Shown: in pieces, positions 26,468-34,807 of the stretch
Numbering within the stretch: the stretch's first letter is position 1
Layout of the letters: each line of letters opens with the position of its first letter
From: Caldisalinibacter kiritimatiensis
Lineage (GTDB): Bacteria > Bacillota > Clostridia > Tissierellales > Caldisalinibacteraceae
Assembly (NCBI RefSeq): GCF_000387765.1
Contig: NZ_ARZA01000065.1
Location: 1-51,145 of the forward strand
DNA length: 51,145 bases
Direction of reading: 5' to 3'
Notes under the pieces: model-generated
What the model saw: the letters and a program-made list of their open reading frames with translations, nothing else
Told to the model about the DNA's origin: nothing
The model's database searches: none
Made by a program: the position numbers and the translations under genes

Positions 26468-26576
26468 TTTTTTCACTCTCCTTTTAATGTTGAATTAAGT
26501 AATGATAAATGTTTAAAAATACAATAAATTAAAACATTTATTAGTTATCTACAAAAATTTTTTATCTTCATTATAG

Positions 26577-26635
26577 TTATTGGCATTTGCTAATTATATT
26601 ATACACCATATGAATATTTTGTCAAATACCAATAA
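26577..26635 (-). promoter_or_regulatory. Sigma-A promoter of Fe-S ATPase cluster flanked by inverted repeat
   Basis: On the minus strand TTGACA and TATAAT (26598-26625 overall) are separated by 16 bases: a near-consensus promoter. Two 13-base arms, TTATTGGTATTTG at 26623-26635 and CAAATGCCAATAA at 26577-26589, form an inverted repeat with one mismatch around it; one arm overlaps the -35. This looks like an operator pair able to loop or bracket the promoter, but no regulator is identified. Confidence 0.6.
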
Positions 26636-26644
26636 TAATTTTGA

Positions 26645-26678
26645 TAAAAAAAAGGTGCTTATTTTATAAAAGCACCAA
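26645..26678 (-). terminator. Terminator at the end of the DUF2284 gene
   Basis: On the minus strand GGTGCTTT pairs with AAGCACC and is followed by eight T residues. The stop codon of the DUF2284 gene lies within the hairpin. Confidence 0.88.
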
Positions 26679-27218
26679 TCCTATCCACATTACCTCATCT
26701 GTTTTAAATTCTACTACAATACCTATTTGTTTGCATGTATTTACTACATCTATTCCCATTGCTTCTAAGGAAGGTCTAGCTTTTTTTGGATATTTACATT
26801 TTTCTTCACCTAGTGCAGCAACACAAGGATTGCAAATTCTACAATTACCTCCTATTAAAACTTTAACATTATTGAAATAATTTTTTTTACATTCATTCTC
26901 AACTTCCAATAATATATTATGTAGCTTTTTAGCTGAATTATAATATCTATTTTCATCATTACCATTAACAATTCTATCTTTAATCATTACAATTAGTCCA
27001 TGCTTATATTTTTTCAATTCTTCTCTAAAATCCTCTATACTTCCTACAAATGGTGGGCACATAAAATTATTGCCGTACTCTCCACATTTATTTTGTTTGC
27101 AATATTTCCTTACTTTTTCGTCAATGATAATTTCGGTTGGATATATATCCTTCACTAAATGTACACCTTTACTATAAATGAACCCTTTTATTTTACTTAA
27201 TTTATCATTGTAGTTCAA
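26664..27218 (-). CDS. DUF2284 metal-binding protein
   Basis: About 184 residues. Cysteines cluster in KYCKQNKCGEYGNNFMCPP near the N-terminus and in GGNCRICNPCVAALGEEKC near the C-terminus, the signature of DUF2284, which is expected to bind metal or an Fe-S cluster. Function unknown. The start is uncertain: I prefer TTG at 27218, six bases after AAGGTG. A frame running to 27254 would overlap the upstream gene, and an intermediate GTG is also possible. It follows the YceG-like gene with a short gap and ends in a terminator. Confidence 0.8.
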   Translation of the reverse strand: MNYNDKLSKIKGFIYSKGVHLVKDIYPTEIIIDEKVRKYCKQNKCGEYGNNFMCPPFVGSIEDFREELKKYKHGLIVMIKDRIVNGNDENRYYNSAKKLHNILLEVENECKKNYFNNVKVLIGGNCRICNPCVAALGEEKCKYPKKARPSLEAMGIDVVNTCKQIGIVVEFKTDEVMWIGLVLL

Positions 27219-27241
27219 TCTTATCACCTTATCGCTTCCAA

Positions 27242-27730
27242 TTAAAATCCACAAAGTATATCTAGTACTTCCTCACAATCCATATTCTTTTTTAACTTAT
27301 ATACCCCATATATAAATCTTTTCTCTGCATTCTTCTCAATGACTAACCGATTAAATTCTTCTTTATCTTTAATAATATTATTACTATATAATCTTTCTAT
27401 GATTCCTTCGCTTACTTCTCCTTTTTCAATTCTAAAAACTATATATTGCTTATTTTCCTCTTCTTTAGCTTTTTCATCAGTTGCCTTATTCTTATTAAGA
27501 TTTTTGCTTTCTTTTTCATCTTTTTCACTATCATTTTGATTTTTATACAATGTTTTAACATCTTTTATTTCAACCATACCTAACTCTTTAGCCATCTCTT
27601 TTATTTCTTCTTCAGTGTACTGTTTATATTTGACCGTTGGATATAATAAGTTTATAATGCTTGTTGTTATCATCCCTAGCCCAAATCCTAAAATCAAAGT
27701 AATAATTAGAAGTTTAGCTCTTCCCCTCAT
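27242..27730 (-). CDS. Membrane-anchored YceG/MltG LysM-like protein lacking the transglycosylase domain
   Basis: 162 residues. An N-terminal membrane anchor (KLLIITLILGFGLGMITTSI) is followed by a charged, Lys/Glu-rich linker and then FRIEKGEVSEGIIERLYSNN, IIKDKEEFNRLVIEKN and GVYKLKKNMDCEEVLDIL. That C-terminal part matches the small LysM-like domain found in endolytic transglycosylase MltG/YceG, but the catalytic domain is absent. It may bind peptidoglycan or regulate a full-length MltG encoded elsewhere. GGAG precedes the ATG. It appears to be co-transcribed with the DUF2284 gene. Confidence 0.75.
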   Translation of the reverse strand: MRGRAKLLIITLILGFGLGMITTSIINLLYPTVKYKQYTEEEIKEMAKELGMVEIKDVKTLYKNQNDSEKDEKESKNLNKNKATDEKAKEEENKQYIVFRIEKGEVSEGIIERLYSNNIIKDKEEFNRLVIEKNAEKRFIYGVYKLKKNMDCEEVLDILCGF

Positions 27731-27821
27731 ACTTCAACTCCTCTTTAGTTATATAGAATAAAGTGAAATATATTCCATATATTATATCGACACAATATAA
27801 AAAGACTTTAATATTTTTTAA

Positions 27822-29003
27822 TTATAATATATTAGAAATTAAATTCCATAATAGTAATATATAATGTGCTGATATTCCTGCTACAATCCCTCCTAATACA
27901 TGACTACTTATAGCCTTAGATATTAATTTTCTATGTCCTAATGCATCTAGCATAGCCACATGTGTGCTTAAAAAACCACTCCAGCACATACCCATAGCAG
28001 TAAAAACAGCTATTTCATTACCTGTAGCTATACCACTTTCTAAAAACTTAGGTACTAAACTTAAAGAAGCTCCAACTGAACCCAAAGCAGTTATTGGAAA
28101 AGCAATAGCTTCAGGACTTTTGAATCCAAATAAAGGTCTCAATATTGGAGATAGCCATTCACCTATTTTGGGTAATAGTTCTACTCCCTCATATGCTAAC
28201 CCTTGGTAACCAACACTAGGGTCAGCAGGCCCAAATGTCAGTACCATAATAATTGTACATATAAACAATACTCCAGGAATTATTCCAAGTCCAATATCTA
28301 CTCCTAATTTACCTCCTTCTAAAAATGCTGTTAAGAATCTTTCCATGAAATTCCCTTCACTTTTATCCATTACTGACACAGCAACCTCTTCTTTGTATCC
28401 TTCTGCATTATTTGTGTTATCTTCAGTTCCTAAAATCCTTTTTGTTCTATATGACATTATTCTAACACTCACAATACTGCCTATAACTGCTCCTATATTA
28501 CCAATTATCGGTTCTATAAAAAAACCTTTTCCCACGCCAATCATAAAAGTAGTCACTATAAGTCCCATACCAAAAGCAGTACCTAAATTACATAGGCATG
28601 GTACTTCATTCTTTTTAAAATAACTTAAATATCCTTTATCTTTTGCCAAAGAAATTATTGCTGGATTATCTGACAGATAAGTAGTTATTATACCTAAAAA
28701 AGCAACTCCAGGCATATTATAGAGAGGTCTAATTAAAGGAGATAAGATTTTATTTAATAGCTGTACTAAACCGAATTCCATAGCTAATTTTCCAAAAGCC
28801 CCTGCTAATACAGCAATAGCCATGATATATAGGACGGTATCTATTAATAATTGATATGAAGTGTTTAATATAGTTGAAAACATATTACTTACGCCCATTT
28901 TCATACCTAAATAAGTAAAAAATAACCCTACTAGTGTAATAAAAATGAAAGTATCTAAATATGGAATAGACTTTCTTTTATTTTTTTTACCTAATGCCTC
29001 CAA
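27822..29003 (-). CDS. Nucleoside recognition (Gate) domain membrane protein
   Basis: About 393 residues with roughly ten transmembrane segments. Two Gate-type regions are apparent: LAGAFGKLAMEFGLVQLLNK with TTYLSDNPAIISLAK in the first half and PITALGSVGASLSLVPKFL near the C-terminus. Gate-domain proteins include nucleoside transporters and the spore maturation proteins SpmA/SpmB; substrate unknown. The start is ambiguous. TTG at 29003 is eight bases after AAGGGG; a GTG three codons upstream would leave no spacing. No ATG is available near the N-terminus. Confidence 0.78.
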   Translation of the reverse strand: MEALGKKNKRKSIPYLDTFIFITLVGLFFTYLGMKMGVSNMFSTILNTSYQLLIDTVLYIMAIAVLAGAFGKLAMEFGLVQLLNKILSPLIRPLYNMPGVAFLGIITTYLSDNPAIISLAKDKGYLSYFKKNEVPCLCNLGTAFGMGLIVTTFMIGVGKGFFIEPIIGNIGAVIGSIVSVRIMSYRTKRILGTEDNTNNAEGYKEEVAVSVMDKSEGNFMERFLTAFLEGGKLGVDIGLGIIPGVLFICTIIMVLTFGPADPSVGYQGLAYEGVELLPKIGEWLSPILRPLFGFKSPEAIAFPITALGSVGASLSLVPKFLESGIATGNEIAVFTAMGMCWSGFLSTHVAMLDALGHRKLISKAISSHVLGGIVAGISAHYILLLWNLISNIL

Positions 29004-29239
29004 AGTGCCCACCCCTTTATTATCTTATTTTAAGGTAATTAAATTTTAACATAAAAATAAATAAAAATGTATAAGTTTTGCGAGTTGTTACAATATTCTA
29101 ATATTTTTGCTTGTTTTAATATCCTAACCCATCTAATATGTTTTTTATTTTGACATAAGTTAAAAAATTCTATGTTTTTTTATATTTTTTCTTATAGTTA
29201 CAAAAACTATAGTTAATACGTAAAGGAAGGAGTTTTTTT

Positions 29240-29929
29240 ATGAATAAAAAAGATATGAATATAAGTCCTGTTAATGCAGTTAAAGATGATTTAGTTACAG
29301 AACAAATAAAAAGCATTTTAGATGCACGTATGGAGGCATCAGCTATGGATATAAATGTAACTACTCGTAATGGGGTAGTAGAATTATCTGGATTAGTTGA
29401 TGTTCTAGCAGAAAAAAAATATGCTGGTGCTGTAGCTAGAAGTATTGACGGAGTGAGAAAAGTAGAAAATAACATTACTATAAGCATGGATAGTAATATT
29501 ACAGATAAGCATATTGAAAAAGAAGTAATAAACAGATTAAATCAGACAGGTGACGATTCTAACTTAACTAGCGTCGGTGTAAAGGTAAATGATGGAGTTG
29601 TAAATCTTATAGGGCATGTAGATACTCTAAAAACCGCCCATACTGCTATGAACCTAGCTTCACAGATAAGAGGTGTTAAAGATGTAGTCAATAATACAAA
29701 TATATTAAATGCAGAAGAATATGATGATGTATCCCTCCATAATAGAGTTAGAGACCAAATAAGTGCTAGTAACTTAAGTAGTAAGGATATAGATATAGAA
29801 GTAAAAAATAATAGAGTAACTCTTAAAGGTTATGTTAACAATAGAAGAGAATCTGAATTAGCAAAAGAATTAACTATGGGGATTGAAGGTGTAAAAAAAG
29901 TACATAATAGACTACGTGTACGTAAGTAA
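29240..29929 (+). CDS. Triple BON-domain protein
   Basis: 229 residues containing three BON repeats, each with a beta-alpha core ending in a GV(R/K)xVxN stretch: GVVELSGLVDVLAE...GVRKVENN, GVVNLIGHVDTLKT...GVKDVVNN and RVTLKGYVNNRRE...GVKKVHNR. BON domains bind phospholipid or other ligands, and multi-BON proteins (OsmY, for example) respond to envelope stress. There is no signal peptide, so this one is probably cytoplasmic or membrane-associated from inside. AAGGAAGGAG precedes the ATG. Its stop codon forms one end of a perfect palindromic terminator shared with the opposing gene. Confidence 0.9.
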   Translation: MNKKDMNISPVNAVKDDLVTEQIKSILDARMEASAMDINVTTRNGVVELSGLVDVLAEKKYAGAVARSIDGVRKVENNITISMDSNITDKHIEKEVINRLNQTGDDSNLTSVGVKVNDGVVNLIGHVDTLKTAHTAMNLASQIRGVKDVVNNTNILNAEEYDDVSLHNRVRDQISASNLSSKDIDIEVKNNRVTLKGYVNNRRESELAKELTMGIEGVKKVHNRLRVRK

Positions 29930-29972
29930 TATTAAAGCACTTGAAGATTTGTCTTCAAGTGCTTTAATATTA
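29927..29972. terminator. Perfect 21-bp stem-loop shared by two converging genes
   Basis: TAATATTAAAGCACTTGAAG continues one more A into a 4-base loop (TTTG) and then its exact complement. The outer TAA on each strand is the stop codon of one gene: the BON gene (29927-29929) and the DUF3006 gene (29970-29972). No long T-tract follows on either side. Confidence 0.85.
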
Positions 29973-30182
29973 CTTAAATAATTCATTTTCTAATATATCT
30001 ATTTTCTTCTTTCTTTTCGTAGTTTCTTGTTTATCTATAATTATACTATCATCTTTAATTATAATTACGTCTCCTTCAACTGCTTCTTTTGGTAATCTAC
30101 TTCTTTCTATATTTATCATTGTATTATCTTCTCTCTCTATTACAGCAATATCTTCTTCAAATCTGTCTATTATACCTTTCAT
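29970..30182 (-). CDS. DUF3006 family protein
   Basis: 70 residues. GIIDRFEEDIAVIEREDN, then SRLPKEAVEGDVIIIKD define this small beta-rich family. Genes of this family commonly sit next to ComEC-like metallo-hydrolases, as here, but the partnership is not understood. AAAGGTGATAG precedes the ATG, only 15 bases after the hydrolase stop codon. Its TAA is the outer base triplet of the shared palindrome. Confidence 0.88.
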   Translation of the reverse strand: MKGIIDRFEEDIAVIEREDNTMINIERSRLPKEAVEGDVIIIKDDSIIIDKQETTKRKKKIDILENELFK

Positions 30183-30197
30183 GATACTATCACCTTT

Positions 30198-31283
30198 CTA
30201 ATCTACACATGTTTTATGGGGTCTATAGCCTTTATTTTCAGCTTCTTCTTTAGTCTTAAATATAATTCGGTTCTCTAATTTAGGTAAGTTTTTACATGAC
30301 GGTGAATGATATACCTTTGACCTTTTGTTTCCTATATAGTATATATCATTATTATTTTTAACTACATCTTCATTTTGATAGTTATCAGACTTAACATTTT
30401 TATTAAATTTTATATTATCTCCATCTGAAATAGCTTTGATAGTTCCATGTACATCAGTTCTAAATATAACTATATTTCTATCCTGTAACCTTTCTATAAC
30501 TTCCTTATGCGGATGACCATAATCATTACCTTTTCCGGCAGAAATAACAGCATATTTTGGATTTACTCGTTTTAAAAATTCAACATTTGTAGATGTTCTT
30601 CCTCCATGATGTCCTACTTTTAATACATCAGCTGATAAATCATAACCTAACTTTAACATTTCATCTTCTGAGTCTTTTTCTGCATCTCCTGTAAATAAAA
30701 ACGATGTATTTTTATATGTAAGTTTATTAACTATAGAATACTCATTAGTTTCATCATATTTCTTTGAGTTAGGTGCAATAATAGTAAATTTTAATTTATC
30801 TACGTCAATTATCTTTTGGCCTCCCCTTGCCGTAGTTATCTTAAGACCTTTGTTCTTAATTTCCTTTAATAAATTTTCGTATATCTTAGTATTAGAACTC
30901 TTTCTAGGCATATATATTTTCCCAATTTTAAATTCCCTAACCACATCAGGTAATCCTCCAATATGGTCTTCATGTGGATGTGTAGCTATTAAATAATCAA
31001 TTTCCTTTATGTTTAAGTCTTTTATATAATTTACTACAAGCTCAGCATCCTGTCTATTTCCTCCATCTATAAGGGAGGTTTCTCCATTAGGTAACTCAAT
31101 TAAAATACTATCGGCTTGCCCAACATCTATAAAATGAACAATCAAATTATTATTCTCATTGACTTCGTTTGCACTTCCACTTGTGCTTATGTCTCCTTGG
31201 TTAATACTTGTACATGAAGTTAACATAATAGACATTAAAACGAGCAAAATTGTAACTAAAGCTTTAATCTTTGATAATCTCAT
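30198..31283 (-). CDS. ComEC/Rec2-like MBL-fold hydrolase, lipoprotein
   Basis: 361 residues. Lipobox MLTSC with Cys24 predicts an extracellular lipoprotein. The metallo-beta-lactamase domain shows VHFIDVGQADSILIELPNG, the metal motif THPHEDHIGG (His102, His104, Asp106, His107), FTGDAEKDSEDEML and VGHHGGRTSTN. After a linker, the last 45 residues form an Ada-like zinc-ribbon tail (VYHSPSCKNL ... GYRPHKTC). One of the usual cysteines in that tail (GYRPC) is His here. Relatives of this kind act on extracellular nucleic acids. There is no competence membrane channel in the protein. AAGGAGG precedes the ATG. Confidence 0.88.
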   Translation of the reverse strand: MRLSKIKALVTILLVLMSIMLTSCTSINQGDISTSGSANEVNENNNLIVHFIDVGQADSILIELPNGETSLIDGGNRQDAELVVNYIKDLNIKEIDYLIATHPHEDHIGGLPDVVREFKIGKIYMPRKSSNTKIYENLLKEIKNKGLKITTARGGQKIIDVDKLKFTIIAPNSKKYDETNEYSIVNKLTYKNTSFLFTGDAEKDSEDEMLKLGYDLSADVLKVGHHGGRTSTNVEFLKRVNPKYAVISAGKGNDYGHPHKEVIERLQDRNIVIFRTDVHGTIKAISDGDNIKFNKNVKSDNYQNEDVVKNNNDIYYIGNKRSKVYHSPSCKNLPKLENRIIFKTKEEAENKGYRPHKTCVD

Positions 31284-31431
31284 GCTACGTTTCCTCCTTT
31301 TATTATTGTAATGTTTGTGAACATAAGTTCGTAATTTAATTTTAAACTAAAACTAATTTGTATTCAAATTTAAAATATGTCTATAGAACTAAAACTAATT
31401 AAATAATTATTCCTAAATTGTCTTCAAATAG

Positions 31432-31465
31432 AAACCTCAGATGTATTCGAATACATCTGAGGTTT
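31432..31465 (-). terminator. Palindromic terminator after the aminotransferase-reductase fusion
   Basis: A perfect 34-base palindrome from AAACCTCAGATG to CATCTGAGGTTT centred on TTCGAA. The T-tract is longer on the plus strand (TTTTTT) than on the minus (GGTTTCTATTTG), but only the minus-strand gene ends here. Confidence 0.75.
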
Positions 31466-31469
31466 TTTA

Positions 31470-34061
31470 TTAGCAATTTTTTGTTGTCACAGCAACTTCC
31501 CATCTTGCATTTTCAATAGGTTTGTCAAAGCTTCTAAATTCTGCTAGTTTAAACCCATGCTTATTAGCTAATTTTCTTGTCAACAATATATTTTCAATGG
31601 ATATGCCCGAAGCTCCTAAGCTTGTATGTTTATAATGTCCTTCTAAAGCTAACATAATTGTTTCAGACATACAAGCATATGCTAGACCTTCATCAAATCC
31701 TAAATTTATCCCTAAAGAAGGTAAACCAGGAACTTCTATAATACCACCATCAATAACTAAAACATCTGGCCTAATATCTAAAATTGCTTCACTTACATTT
31801 CTTGGTCTAGATAAATCACATACAATTGCACCACACTTTAAGTTATCTGGTTTTATTAACTTACCCACATTATTTGTAGCACTTACAACGATATCAGTAT
31901 CTAAAAGTGCGTCATCAAGCTCAGTAGTTATTATTATAGGACTATCCTTAGCACTTATTTTTTTAGCAAACCTTACAAACTTGTTTATTGACTCATTAGC
32001 TTTCGGAAAGTCTTCAGAATTTTTTAATATATTGTATATGTAATAGTTTATACTATCACCGTTATCTATACGTTTAGCTAAATACCTATATATATAAGCT
32101 GCAATTTTGTATAATCTTTTTTCACTTGATTCTTTATGTTTAGGATTTCCTACAAGAATTAGCTTTGAAACAGATTCAGAAAGAAGCATTGCTACTCCTC
32201 TTCCAATAGACCCTGTTGCACCTATAACAGCAGCTGTAGAGCTATCCGAATTCATCCCTAGTTTGTTTAATGCTTGAGTTACAGCTTCAACTGCCGATAC
32301 GACTGTATAACTGTTCCCTGTCGTTAGTGGTATTTCTTGATTTTTTAAAAATAATCCTCCTCCTGAAACTACTGAAGTATAAGCACCTAAGCCTACTATT
32401 TTTGCCCCTCTTTCTTTAGCAAGATGTATTGCTTCTTTTAATTCATCTAATGCCTGTTCTTTAGGCATATTTTTTAATTCTTCAGCAGTCCTAGGTACAC
32501 ATATAAATTCACCATATGCTGTTTTACCTACTTTAGATGTTATTCGCATTTTAGATGCAACAAATGGCTTAACCATATCGTTCCATCTTTCTGTAAGTTC
32601 TGATAAATCTTTCTCGTTAAATATAGCTAAACTCTCATCAAAATCAGAATAATTCTTCAATCCAATTGGATGTATTAAAAAAGCAAATCTTTCATCTTTT
32701 TTGCTAGGTGTTACATTATTGTTGTATTTTTTTTCTGCTTTAAAATCTTCCATTGATATATCTTTATTTATTAAGTGAGATAGTAATTTAGCTGTATTTC
32801 CTTGGCTTAATACCTTCAGCATACTCTCTATGCTTTCAACAGCTCTACTACATTCATTTTTAGTAATTACTAAAGGGGGTTCAATACGTATAACATTTGC
32901 TCCATTTAATGTAGGAGCAACTCTCAACTTTTCTACATTTAGTAGATAACTAGAAATAATTGGAGTTAAGAGCTCTTGTTCTGCCATAACACCTAACAAA
33001 CTTTGAGGATATGTATCCCTTTCTGTATTAAATTCTATACCTAACATTAAACCTCTACCTCTAACTTCTTTAATAATGCTAGGATGTTTTTGTTTTAGCT
33101 TCATCAATTCTTCTTTTAATATTTTTCCTTTTTCTTTTACGTCGTTTAAAAAGCTATCGTCTATTTTTTCTAATACCTTTATTCCTATTCTACAAGCTAA
33201 TGAATTTCCTGCAAAGGTAGAAGAATGTTTGTTAGCAAATTCTTCATTATAAACTTCTTCATTACATAAACATGCTCCTATTGGAATAATACCTCCACCA
33301 AGTGCTTTAGCAAGTAGTAAAACATCAGGATTTACTCCTTCTTCTTCGCACGCAAACATTGTTCCCGTTCTACCTAATCCTGTTTGTATCTCATCTAAAA
33401 TTAGCTTTACACCATACTTATCACATATTTCTTTAGCACCTTTTAAATATCCCTTTGGTGGTTCTATAATGCCACCCTCGCCTTGTATAGGCTCTATTAT
33501 AAAAGCAGCATAATAATCTGATTTACTTAATAGTTCTTTTTCTAGTTCATCTAAATTTCCATACTGTACATAATTAAAATCTTTAGCCGGTGCTCCAAAA
33601 TTAGCTTGATAAAACTCTTTACCCGTAGCAGAAAGAGCACCTAGGGTTTTACCATGAAAACTATTATTAGTAGACAGTATACCAAGCCTACCTGTTGCTG
33701 AGCGACATAACTTTATAGCTGCTTCAACTGTTTCTGCTCCACTATTGGTAAAAGTCACATATTTAAGACCTTTAGGTGCAATTTTAATAAGCTTTTCTGC
33801 TAGCTGTCCTGCTGCATTAAGTGCTGAAGGCTGTATAAAACTAGGTTCTTTATTTAGCTTAAATTCCTTTATAGTATCCCATATTTCCTTTGGATTATAT
33901 CCAAAAGGCAATGCTCCATAAGCTGCTATAAAATCTAAAAATTTATTACCTTTATCATCATATAAGTAGCATTCTTCTCCCTTTACAAATGACTTATCCA
34001 TCTTAATCTTTTCAAGTAATTGTCCTAAATAAGGATTAACATATTTTGTATATTTATGCAT
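31470..34061 (-). CDS. Fusion: class III aminotransferase + long-chain acyl-ACP reductase-like domain
   Basis: 863 residues. Residues 1 to about 420 are a fold-type I class III aminotransferase related to ornithine/putrescine aminotransferases: TNSGAETVEAAIKL, SFHGKTLGALSATG, IIEPIQGEGGIIEPPKGYL, ILDEIQTGLGRTG, and PLP lysine Lys252 in LLAKALGGG. Residues about 458-845 are colinear with cyanobacterial acyl-ACP reductase (AAR): FAFLIHPIGL, IVGLGAYTSVV, LTTGNSYTVV, Rossmann VIGATGSIGRG (612-622), VIDGGIIEVPG and AYACMSETIMLALEG, where Cys797 matches the AAR acyl-accepting cysteine. An insert of about 50 residues follows the Rossmann loop. Prediction: acyl thioester reduced to aldehyde, then transaminated to an amine. 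Start at ATG 34061 after AAGGAGG. Monocistronic; substrate unknown. Confidence 0.88.
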   Translation of the reverse strand: MHKYTKYVNPYLGQLLEKIKMDKSFVKGEECYLYDDKGNKFLDFIAAYGALPFGYNPKEIWDTIKEFKLNKEPSFIQPSALNAAGQLAEKLIKIAPKGLKYVTFTNSGAETVEAAIKLCRSATGRLGILSTNNSFHGKTLGALSATGKEFYQANFGAPAKDFNYVQYGNLDELEKELLSKSDYYAAFIIEPIQGEGGIIEPPKGYLKGAKEICDKYGVKLILDEIQTGLGRTGTMFACEEEGVNPDVLLLAKALGGGIIPIGACLCNEEVYNEEFANKHSSTFAGNSLACRIGIKVLEKIDDSFLNDVKEKGKILKEELMKLKQKHPSIIKEVRGRGLMLGIEFNTERDTYPQSLLGVMAEQELLTPIISSYLLNVEKLRVAPTLNGANVIRIEPPLVITKNECSRAVESIESMLKVLSQGNTAKLLSHLINKDISMEDFKAEKKYNNNVTPSKKDERFAFLIHPIGLKNYSDFDESLAIFNEKDLSELTERWNDMVKPFVASKMRITSKVGKTAYGEFICVPRTAEELKNMPKEQALDELKEAIHLAKERGAKIVGLGAYTSVVSGGGLFLKNQEIPLTTGNSYTVVSAVEAVTQALNKLGMNSDSSTAAVIGATGSIGRGVAMLLSESVSKLILVGNPKHKESSEKRLYKIAAYIYRYLAKRIDNGDSINYYIYNILKNSEDFPKANESINKFVRFAKKISAKDSPIIITTELDDALLDTDIVVSATNNVGKLIKPDNLKCGAIVCDLSRPRNVSEAILDIRPDVLVIDGGIIEVPGLPSLGINLGFDEGLAYACMSETIMLALEGHYKHTSLGASGISIENILLTRKLANKHGFKLAEFRSFDKPIENARWEVAVTTKNC

Positions 34062-34123
34062 ATCCACCCTCCTTCCATTTTTATATTTTTCCCCTTAAAT
34101 TAAAAATGTATAACCAATAATTA

Positions 34124-34154
34124 TAAAGAAAAAACGAGTTACATCCCTCGTTTT
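34124..34154 (-). terminator. Terminator of the V-ATPase operon
   Basis: On the minus strand AAAACGAG pairs with CTCGTTTT around an 8-base loop and is followed by TTCTTT. It overlaps the stop codon of the subunit D gene. Confidence 0.85.
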
Positions 34155-34768
34155 TATTTCTTCTTCTTTTTAACTTTTTTCAACCTGAAAAAATCCTCTC
34201 TTTCTTTTTCCTCTAAAATTTCTTCAATAGATTTAATCTTCTCTTTATACTTAGGTATTTGTATTTTTTCTAGAGCGTTAGCCCTTTTTTGAGTCTTCTT
34301 TATTTCCATAGCCAGTTTATATACTGAATTTTCTACTTCCGCTAGTTCATATGTTAAATATTTTATTTCATAAAACTTGTTAACTGCTATATCTAAAACA
34401 GGATTAGTTCTGAAAAAACCATACTGTGTATCTTGTTTTACTTTATCAAATTTAACCTTAGGTATCTCAACCCCCATAATACTTTTAGTTAAAATATCAT
34501 AATCCTTTTCTTTTATTATAGATATAGCAAGTTCTTCTACATTATTGATTCCCATAGTTATATTTACCATCTGCAATGCATTATAAGCTTCTTCAAAATT
34601 ATCTGAAATTCTTCGTTGAATTTCTTTAGCCTTATCTATTAAATCCATCATTTCTCTAATTAAAACTGTTCGCTTTTTATCTAAAAGCTCAAATCCTTTC
34701 TTTGAAAACTCAAGAGAATTTCTTAATTTTAATAAATTTGCCTTTGTCGGAGTAGAGTTTCCAGGCAT
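34154..34768 (-). CDS. ntpD: V/A-type ATP synthase subunit D (central shaft)
   Basis: 204 residues, the long coiled-coil rotor shaft that turns inside the A3B3 head. The N-terminus PTKANLLKLRNSLEFSKKGFELLDKKRTVLI and the C-terminal RANALEKIQIPKYKEKIKSI are the typical helices. I start at the ATG at 34768 (MPGNSTPTK), seven bases after AAAGG; an ATG three codons earlier abuts that site. The C-terminus ends in a run of lysines. Last gene of the nine-gene ATPase operon. Confidence 0.96.
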   Translation of the reverse strand: MPGNSTPTKANLLKLRNSLEFSKKGFELLDKKRTVLIREMMDLIDKAKEIQRRISDNFEEAYNALQMVNITMGINNVEELAISIIKEKDYDILTKSIMGVEIPKVKFDKVKQDTQYGFFRTNPVLDIAVNKFYEIKYLTYELAEVENSVYKLAMEIKKTQKRANALEKIQIPKYKEKIKSIEEILEEKEREDFFRLKKVKKKKK

Positions 34769-34807
34769 ATTATACATCCTTTCAGATTATAAAAAGTAAA
34801 TTGCTTT

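Noticed and set aside
29170-29487. Minus-strand open frame opposite the start of the BON gene
   Set aside because: It covers the BON gene's ribosome binding site and first domain on the opposite strand and has no initiation signal of its own.
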